Shown one piece after another: positions 57,572 through 64,000 of a DNA stretch of 64,000 nucleotides. This stretch comes from Hydrangea macrophylla (taxonomy: Eukaryota > Streptophyta > Magnoliopsida > Cornales > Hydrangeaceae): NCBI GenBank assembly GCA_033977485.1, contig CM066994.1, forward strand, positions 29,896,637-29,960,636, read 5' to 3'. The translations under genes were made by a program, and so were the position numbers. How positions within the stretch are numbered: the stretch's first letter is position 1; each line of letters starts with the position of its first letter. The notes beneath the pieces are model-generated. The model was given only the letters and a program-made list of their open reading frames with translations. It did not search any database and had not been told where the DNA came from.

Positions 57572-60458
57572 TAGAATGGAAACCAACTTGAGTTTCGAAA
57601 CCAAATCGTGAAGATGTCCAAGTGGATGAGTTTTGGTGAATACATCAACAGTCTAATCGATGGATGAGATTGAGATAACTCAAATGTTGCCACAAGAGAT
57701 CAGATGGTGTAAAAAATGATAGTCAATCTCAATGTATTTTGTACGTCCATTGAAGACATCGTTGTGAGCAATTTGAATGGCACTTTGATTGTCACAACTG
57801 ATGGTTGTAGTAGTGGAATGATTGACCTCCATGTCCTCAAGTAACCATCATTACTAGAGAAGTTCCTGAGTAGCATCAGGAAGGGCACGTTATTTAACTT
57901 CTGTACTAGATTAGGCTATAACAGTTTGCTTCTTGTTGTGCCAGGAAATGAGAAAAGTCACTAAGAAGAGGCAATACCCAATGATGGAACGATAATCAGT
58001 AGGATCTCTTGCCCAGTCTGTATCTGATTAGGCATGTAACTCAAGGAAATAGTGAGATGAGAAGTGGAGGCCATGAAACAAGGTTCCCTTGATGTACCTA
58101 AGAATGCAGAAAATTGCTACATAACGAGGAGAACAAGGGGCAGAAAGAAACTGGCTTATAATATAGAAAACATATGAGATATGAGGTCTGGTAACTATTA
58201 GATAAACGAGACTCCCAACTAGCTGACAATATAATGTAGGATCATTCAAGGGTATACCATCCTTAAGAGTTAGCCTATAGTTAGGCCCCAGAGCAGTCAT
58301 GCTAGTCTTGATGTCTGTAAGTCCCACCTGTATAAGCAGGTCAAATGCATACTTGGCTTGAGAATGATAATATCCATCATAACTGGAAGTGATCTCAAGG
58401 CCTAGAAAATAGTTAAGCTTGCCAAGATCTTTCATTTCATTATATTGATTGAGATAGGTTTTGAGATCTACGATGCCAGATATATCCTCCCCGCTGATAG
58501 TCATGTCATCCACATAGAGGAGAAGAAGGAAAATGCCCTTATCAGTTCTATGGATGAAAAGCGCAGAATCATATGGACTAGCAGTGAACCTAAAATGCTC
58601 AATAATAGTGCTGAACTTTGCAAACCAAGCTCGGGGAGCTTGCAGACTTGATGAATATGATGCGAATAACTAGGAGGAGAACACAAATAAACTTCTTTAG
58701 TGGGTTCACCATTTAGGAAGGCATTTTTGACATCCATTTGTAATAAGTCCCAATCAATCTCATACTCCTGACAAAGCCCTTGGTTTCTAGGCGGGCTTTG
58801 TAGCAATCAATGAACCCATCTAGTGAGTTTTGATCTTGTAAAACAACTTGCATCGCATATCATTTTTACCACTTGGAAAGTCCACTAAATACCATGTGTG
58901 ATTTTGTTCGAGTGCCTATAATTCATCATCCATTGCTTTTTGACAAAGAGGATTAGAATTGGAATCATGGTAAGACTGAGGGTCATGATGAGAAATAATG
59001 GTAGAAAAAGAAACATACTTGCAAAGATGAGCTGTAGGAGTTTTACGCGATCTTTTCATCAGAGAGGACGATTAGGTGCAGGGCGGACCCATTAGTCACA
59101 GCAGGCAGCTCAGGAGAGAGCAAGGTGGATGACTCAGTCAGGGTATCTGTGGTTGGAGATGATGGAGATGGAGAGACTGTAAGGAGTGTTGTTTTAGGAG
59201 GCAGATCTATATAAGTAGTGTTAGGGAATATGTATGCTGAAGGATCAAAGAGGAGCACTATCAAATGATAGGTGAAACTTGGAAATAGATGAGAACACCT
59301 TGTGTTCCAAGAAGACAACATATCTAGATACATATAGACGTTTGGAGTAAGGATCCCAACATCCGTATCCTTTATGTTCAATACCATACCTTAACAAGCA
59401 GCATAGGAGGGATCTATATTCTAGTTTTTTGCGCTCATACGGCCAAAGGAGAATAAAACAGACACAACTAAGGACCTTGAGTGTACTATAGTCAGGAGGA
59501 TGACCATAGAGACACTTATATGGGGATTGATTCCCAAGGACTGGAGAAGGAGCACAATTCTTTGTGTATGTGGTTGTAAGTGTAGCTTCCTCCCAAAAAT
59601 GCTCAAGGTAGGAGGCAAATGTAAGGAGAGTATGAACAGTGTTTAGAATATCTCGGTGTTTGCACTCAGCACATCCATTGTGTTGTGAGGTGCAAGGGCA
59701 AGAGCGATGTGGGAGAGAACCAGGTTGTCAAAGGAAATTAAGGAGTCCAATATTAGTGTAATCAGCAGAATTGTTAGTAAGAAAAACTTTGATATTGTAG
59801 GAGAATGGAGTCTTAACCATATTAGCAAAATCAACGTATAATTGAGGTAATTCAATCCGACTATGCATGAGAAATATCAAAGTATAACAAGAGTAGTCAT
59901 CAATAAAACTTACAAAATATTTTGATCCTCCCATAGTGGTAGTTGACGAAGGGCCCCAAACATCAGAATGAATTAAATCAAAAGGAGTAGAATAAAAGGA
60001 ATCAATTGTATTAAACGGAATGCCAATTGTTTTTAAAGTTGACATGGAAGACAATCAAAATGTTCCTTATTAACAGAACCTAACTGACCATTAGATACGA
60101 ATGATTGTAAATGGCCGACAAAGCCATGTCCAATACTAAAGTGCTAGAGACTGAGTAATGGACTATAAGAGAATGGAGCAGATGTCTAAATGGATGAGGT
60201 GAGGTGAGATAGAATGTAGGGGTTGAGGAACTCAAAGGGTTGTCCATCCCTACTGCCTAGCCAAAGTATCTGTCCCGTCCTTGGATCCTGCACACAACAA
60301 CTAGAAGATGAGAAAACAACCGTACGACCAAAGACATATAGTTGACCAACATATTTAAGATTTAGAGTTAGTTTGGGAATGCAATACGTATTGATCTACC
60401 AATGTTCCACATATGGTGTAGCGCCTTGAATTTTCCCAGTGTATTCTATATTAGTAAA
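57572..60458 (-). pseudogene. Small-LTR Copia pol, degenerate, cut by Tat derivative
   Basis: Pieces in Copia order on the minus strand. Integrase core 60054-59728 (I-H-S-D-V-W-G-P-S with the first Asp; the second Asp region reads T-N-N). Integrase/linker fragments lie at 59618-59043. RT palm 58806-58501 has L-L-Q-M-D-V-K-N-A-F-L-N-G-E, and L-Y-V-D-D-M-T-I is near 58500-58525. RT thumb to RNase H is at 58513-58028. The RNase H end is near 57888-57650. Stops and frame changes separate the pieces. Before 60054 there are protease/pre-integrase traces. The element is cut at 60458 by the Tat derivative; gag and the 5' LTR should lie beyond the window. Confidence 0.78.
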
Positions 60459-61133
60459 TGATGATGCCAAAATTTGGTTAAGATGAATTAGAGTAGTTTA
60501 AGGAGAGAGAGAGAGAGTGAGAGATAGGTTTTTGTATGTGGTTCAGCCCTGCTAATGAAGGAACCTACGTCCACGTGTGTGTCTGAGCATGTTCACTATA
60601 CTGTAAAAGCCGGTGACCTGTGGTGAACCAACAATATTTTGGAGCTACTGTAGGTCGACCGGGCGTGTTGGTGGTCGTTATAGAGGTACTGTAGAGACTG
60701 AAAAGTTTTTGCCCCTTCTATGGGGGTGAGTGGTCTCTTTATAGATGCAAGAGACCTACTCGTACAAGGAAACTAAATTGATAAGGAAATGCAATCCAAT
60801 TAGGATTGATTGGCATTAATTTTGGGGGTTTCCTAATTGGATTAGGAAACCATGTGCACTTTCCATTAGTCTTCTAGCTGAGATAGGAGACTGTTGGAGT
60901 CTGAGCAGTTTGGGAAGCGCCTCTGATTTAGTTGACCTGGACCTGAATGTATGTAATTGGACTGCGTATTCCGACCCATAGGTCAGGGTCAGAACCGGTC
61001 GGTTGGTCGTAGTCAGAACCGGTCGGTCGGTCGGGGTCGAACCCGGTCGGTTGGTCGGAGTCGGACCTGGTCGGGGGTTCAAACCTAGAGGGAACTGCTT
61101 GGACATATAGTAGAGCCAATTTTGGTTGTATCA
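60459..61133 (-). repeat. Tat-derivative 3' LTR
   Basis: 675 bases, TGATGATGCC...TTGTATCA on the + strand. The first ~145 bases recur at 63856-64000 with a few differences. (GA)n near 60500-60515. Minisatellite words GGTCGGTTGGTCG lie at 61000-61070. Confidence 0.88.
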
Positions 61134-61147
61134 GTTGCCCCCCATTT
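61134..61147 (-). other. Polypurine tract (minus strand)
   Basis: AAATGGGGGGCAAC on the minus strand against TGATAC of the LTR. Confidence 0.8.
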
Positions 61148-61344
61148 CCAAGGTTGGCTGGATGCCATATCGAGGCATGTTTGGAAATCTGTTAACTTCT
61201 CAGGAAGGTTGCCTCGGAGCTTTTGAGTTTGGCAAACTCACAGGAACCTGCTAAGAGTTAAGACTTAGCCTGATTCAAAATCTTTAAGTGCTCAGGAATT
61301 GGCTAAGAGTTGAGACTCAGCCTAATTCGGAGTCTTTTGCTTGA

Positions 61345-61697
61345 GTTAGCTCCCAGGATGGTTATCTTCTACTCGTAAACCTTCGTTAAGGTTGTGGGTA
61401 GAAGAATTTGACCATGTTGGAAAAGCCGACCTAAAGTGTGTTACTTTAGGGTCCGTTTGTGTTAGCTCCCCAGGATGGTTATCTTCCGCCCAGCCAGCTC
61501 TCGGCAAGACTGTTAGGAGAAGAGTTTGACCATGTTGGTGGAACCGACCTAAATCACGTTACTTTAGGGTCCTTTTTATGTTAACTCCCCAGGATGGTTA
61601 TCTTCCACCCAGCCAGCCTTAGTCAAGACTGTTGGGAGAAGAGTTTGACCATGTTGGTGGAGCCGACCTAAACCGTGTTGCTTTAAGGTCTTTTTGC
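61345..61697. repeat. Three ~117-bp tandem repeats
   Basis: Units from GTTAGCTCCCAGGATGG at 61345, 61461 and 61580, each with GTTATCTTC, GACCATGTTGG and GACCTAAA blocks; 80-90 percent similar by eye. Confidence 0.85.
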
Positions 61698-61839
61698 TCC
61701 TCTATCGTGGGCCAACCTAAGAGGTTTTAGTCACCTCTATCGTCGATTTGGACCTAAGTGGAGTTGATACCTCTGAGTACTATAGGCTCCCGGGTTGTTC
61801 AAGAGTTTTACTTAATTAACCTCAGGACTTGTAAATACC

Positions 61840-62300
61840 CGGTGTGATTGCCTGTTTAGTTCATTGTGCCTTCTTGCCCCCCAAGCTTTCGCTAAGACGG
61901 GGGTCTGTAGAGGCCATGACTGCAGGTAACTGACCTGGAACATGGGGGGTTGCAGGGTCTTTTGAAGCTTGCCATCATGGTCCACCTAGGGAGATTTACC
62001 CCCATCGTCGATTGAGCCTAAGCGAAGCCGATGCCTCGGGCGTGACCCTGAGGTCTTTTGCCAGCTACGTAACAGTGGTCTTTGGTAGCCTCGGGGTTGA
62101 GCCCGAGGTCTTTTAATGGGCCTCTGATGTGGCCCGAGGTCTTTTGATGTGCCTCGGGTGTGGTCCAGAGGTCTTTTGAGGTGCCTCGGGTGTGGCCCAA
62201 GGTCTTTTTAGCGCCTTCGGAGTTGAACCCGAGGTCTACTGATAGGTGATCCGAATCATTGTAGGAGCTCTTTTGTAGTTTGAGCTTTGCGCTATGGTCG
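61840..62300 (-). repeat. Block shared with the Tat post-pol region
   Basis: On the minus strand CCCCATGTTCCAGGTC and GAAAGCTTGGGGGGCAAG match 7889-7975. The GGTCTTTT / CCCGAGG words at 62030-62240 match the 29-bp array at 7737-7885. Confidence 0.72.
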
Positions 62301-62379
62301 GGAAGAAGTACCACTGTAGATCTCGTATGAACTGTTGGATACAGGAGGTCAGGGCAGGATCACCGATCTACTAACTACT

Positions 62380-63085
62380 GTGAAGCAGAGGTCGGGTCGG
62401 GACTGCCGGACCCAGACTGTTGTGAATTAGAGGTCGGCGAAGTCGGGCCGGAGCTCCAGAGGTCGGGTCGGAAGCACTGGAGATCGGGCCGGGAACTCGG
62501 GAGGTCGAGCCAGAAGCACTGGAGGTCGGGCCGGAAGCACTGTAGGTCAGCGAGGTCGGGCCGGAAGCTCGTGAGGTCGGGCTGGAAGCTCTGGAGGTCA
62601 GCGAGGTCAGACCAAAAGGTCCAGAGGTCTGGCCAGAAGCACTGGAGGTCGGGTCGGAAGCACTGGAGGTCGGCGAGGTCGGGCCGGAGGCTTCATAGGT
62701 CGGGTCGGGAGCTCGATAGGTCGGGCCGGGAGCACTAGAGGTCGGCGAGGTCGCTCGTGAGGTCGGGCCGGAAGCTCTGGAGGTCGGCGAGGTCGGACTG
62801 GAAGTTCCAAAGGTCGGGCCTGAAGCACTAGAGGTCGAGTCAGAAGCACTAGAGGTTGGCGAGGTCGGGCCGGGATCTTGGGAGGTCGGGCCGGGAGCAC
62901 TGGAGGTCTGGCCGGGAGCGATAAAAAATATTAGACCAGGAAAAAAAAATGCCCGTTCTCCCCTTTTCAATTCCCAATGAACAACAAGCTAGCGTGCGTT
63001 GGGGAAGCTCCCTATTCCCGAACCCGGACCGGAAGCACTGGAGGTCGGGCTGGGAGGTCGGGCCGGAAGCACTGGAAGAACTCTC
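62380..63085. repeat. GC-rich minisatellite
   Basis: Many degenerate units of about 20-24 bases around GGTCGGGCCGGAAGCACTGG and GGTCGGCGA. Long frames open on the minus strand (P-T-S-S-A-S-G repeats) only because of unit periodicity. Confidence 0.88.
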
Positions 63086-63279
63086 TGATCATTGTCTATA
63101 CTCTGCCCTGTTCTCTGCTTGTATAATTAGTTGGGCAGTGAATGGAACTTCCTGACTAGGTGGGACTGTTCGCTGTGTGGTTCTATGTTTTTGATTTGTT
63201 GCTATGTATGACTCTGTCCTTCGTTGAGTTGAGTGAGCGCAGTAATAATCTGTTCTGGCGTCAGGACTGTTGGAACAGC

Positions 63280-63780
63280 TAGGCTGCTTGTTTCCCAAAA
63301 CTGCTCTAACTACTGGGCAGCTGGTTTCCCAGAACTGCTTGAACTTCTCAAATTACTGGACTGCTGGTTTCACAGGACTGCTCGAACTGTTGGTTTCCCA
63401 GAACTGTTCGAACTGCTCGAACCACTAGGCTGTCGGTTTCACAGAACTGCTCGAACTGTTCAAACTGCTGGTTTTCACAAGACTGCTCAAACTGTTGGTT
63501 TCACAGGACTGCTCGAACTGCTCGAACGGCTGGGCTGTGGGTTTCACAGGACTGCTCAAATTGCTCGAATTGCTAGACTGCTAGTTTTCACAGGACTGCT
63601 CGAACTGCTCGAACTACTAGTTTCACAGGACTGCTCGAACTGCTGCGCTGTGTGTTTCACAAGGCTGCTCGAACTATTGGTTTCACAGGACTGCTCGAAC
63701 CGCTCGAACTACTGGTTTCACAGGACTGCTCGAACTGCTCGAACTGCTGGGCTGCTGGTCTTCCAGAACTGCTCGACCAT
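63280..63780. repeat. GGTTTCACAGGACTGCTCGAACTG minisatellite
   Basis: About 15 degenerate units of GGTTTCACAGGACTG and CTCGAACTG. It lies between the PBS and the first minisatellite, in the leader of the element. A 216-residue frame through it is a repeat artefact. Confidence 0.85.
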
Positions 63781-63841
63781 ATTTCCAGCCATTACATATA
63801 AGTCACAGGATTTGTTTTGGAGGAAAACTATCGTTTCCCAC

Positions 63842-63853
63842 GGACGGCGCCAA
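63842..63853 (-). other. Primer-binding site
   Basis: TTGGCGCCGTCC on the minus strand, two bases from the LTR; same type as at 2348. Confidence 0.75.
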
Positions 63854-63855
63854 GC

Positions 63856-64000
63856 TGATGATGCCAAAATTTGGTTAAGATGAATTAGAGTAGTTTAAGG
63901 AGAGAGAGAGAGAGTGAGAGACAGGTTTTTGTATGTGGTTCGGCCCTGTTAATGAAGGAACCTACGTCCACGTGTGTGTCTAAGCATGTTCACTATACTG
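63856..64000 (-). repeat. Tat-derivative 5' LTR (partial)
   Basis: The first 145 bases of the LTR as read on the + strand (the 3' end of the LTR), the same as 60459-60603 with a few changes. Cut by the window edge. Confidence 0.88.

Larger units (their letters stand above)
60459..64000 (-). mobile_element. Non-autonomous Tat derivative (LARD-like), right end outside window
   Basis: 3' LTR 60459-61133, internal 61134-63855, start of the 5' LTR at 63856. PBS (TTGGCGCCGT) and PPT (AAATGGGGGGCAAC) are the same kind as in the Tat element at 1714. The internal 2.7 kb has no gag-pol but keeps blocks homologous to the Tat 3' non-coding region, plus minisatellites. It is inserted in the small-LTR Copia; the left flank is GTAAA. 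It depends on proteins of a full Tat element, which is an inference. Confidence 0.85.

Noticed and set aside
62371..62970. 199-residue minus-strand open frame rich in P, T, S
   Set aside because: Another minisatellite frame in a retrotransposon leader; no domain, and its reading depends on unit length.
63233..63883. 216-residue + strand open frame
   Set aside because: It runs through a minisatellite and is a periodic artefact; the composition is a repeat, with no conserved domain.

Overview
The window is plant nuclear DNA from a TE-rich genome, most likely a eudicot. It contains an S-locus-type receptor kinase gene with GT-AG introns, plant LTR-retrotransposon lineages (Ty3/Gypsy Tat and chromovirus, Ty1/Copia), CACTA and Helitron ends, a tRNA-derived SINE and MITEs. 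The species cannot be fixed from the sequence. The only host gene I can support is the 5' part of a G-type lectin S-receptor-like kinase (28754-31673, + strand). It is open through the kinase glycine loop, and then intron 3 runs into a stack of nested transposons that reaches the right edge.

Left third (1-17684): a Helitron 3' end (hairpin plus CTAG at 1132) is followed by a second segment that ends in another Helitron 3' end at 17684. Within that segment sits a degenerate 12.35-kb Tat-lineage Gypsy element (1714-14065). It has a frameshifted gag-pol with an extra RNase H, a 29-bp tandem repeat after pol, and two tandem, diverged antisense gene units. Each antisense unit has its own CCTATATAAGG box, and each is followed by a polypurine tract. 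The element lies exactly between two copies of a ~265-bp tandem duplication.

Middle (17685-26855): a tRNA-derived SINE with a 10-bp target duplication starts directly at the Helitron end. It is split by a ~9-kb CACTA element with a CTT target duplication, which itself contains a solo LTR (TSD ATAGC) and a smaller CACTA-like element. Then comes a flanking region with a foldback MITE, and the receptor kinase gene with MITEs in introns 1 and 3.

Right half (32215-64000) is a set of insertions into insertions, all in kinase intron 3: a small-LTR Copia (32215 to beyond the window) is interrupted by a chromovirus Gypsy with 2.8-kb LTRs (32300-57400). That Gypsy carries a gag-only Copia (35996-41419) in its integrase gene and a very young 8.7-kb Copia (45970-54655, TSD AAAAT, intact 1329-aa polyprotein, LTRs with one difference seen by eye) in its 5' LTR. 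A gag-pol-less Tat derivative (60459 to the end) interrupts the small Copia again.

The most interesting recurring pattern is that unrelated elements each carry multiple copies of their own short perfect palindrome (TTCGATCGATCGAA, CAGTCGACTG, AGGATCGATCCT, GGCACTG-N7-CAGTGCC). In two Copia families these sit just upstream of the LTR TATA box, and in one of them also in the RNA leader. The second is the duplicated, apparently spliced antisense gene of the Tat element.
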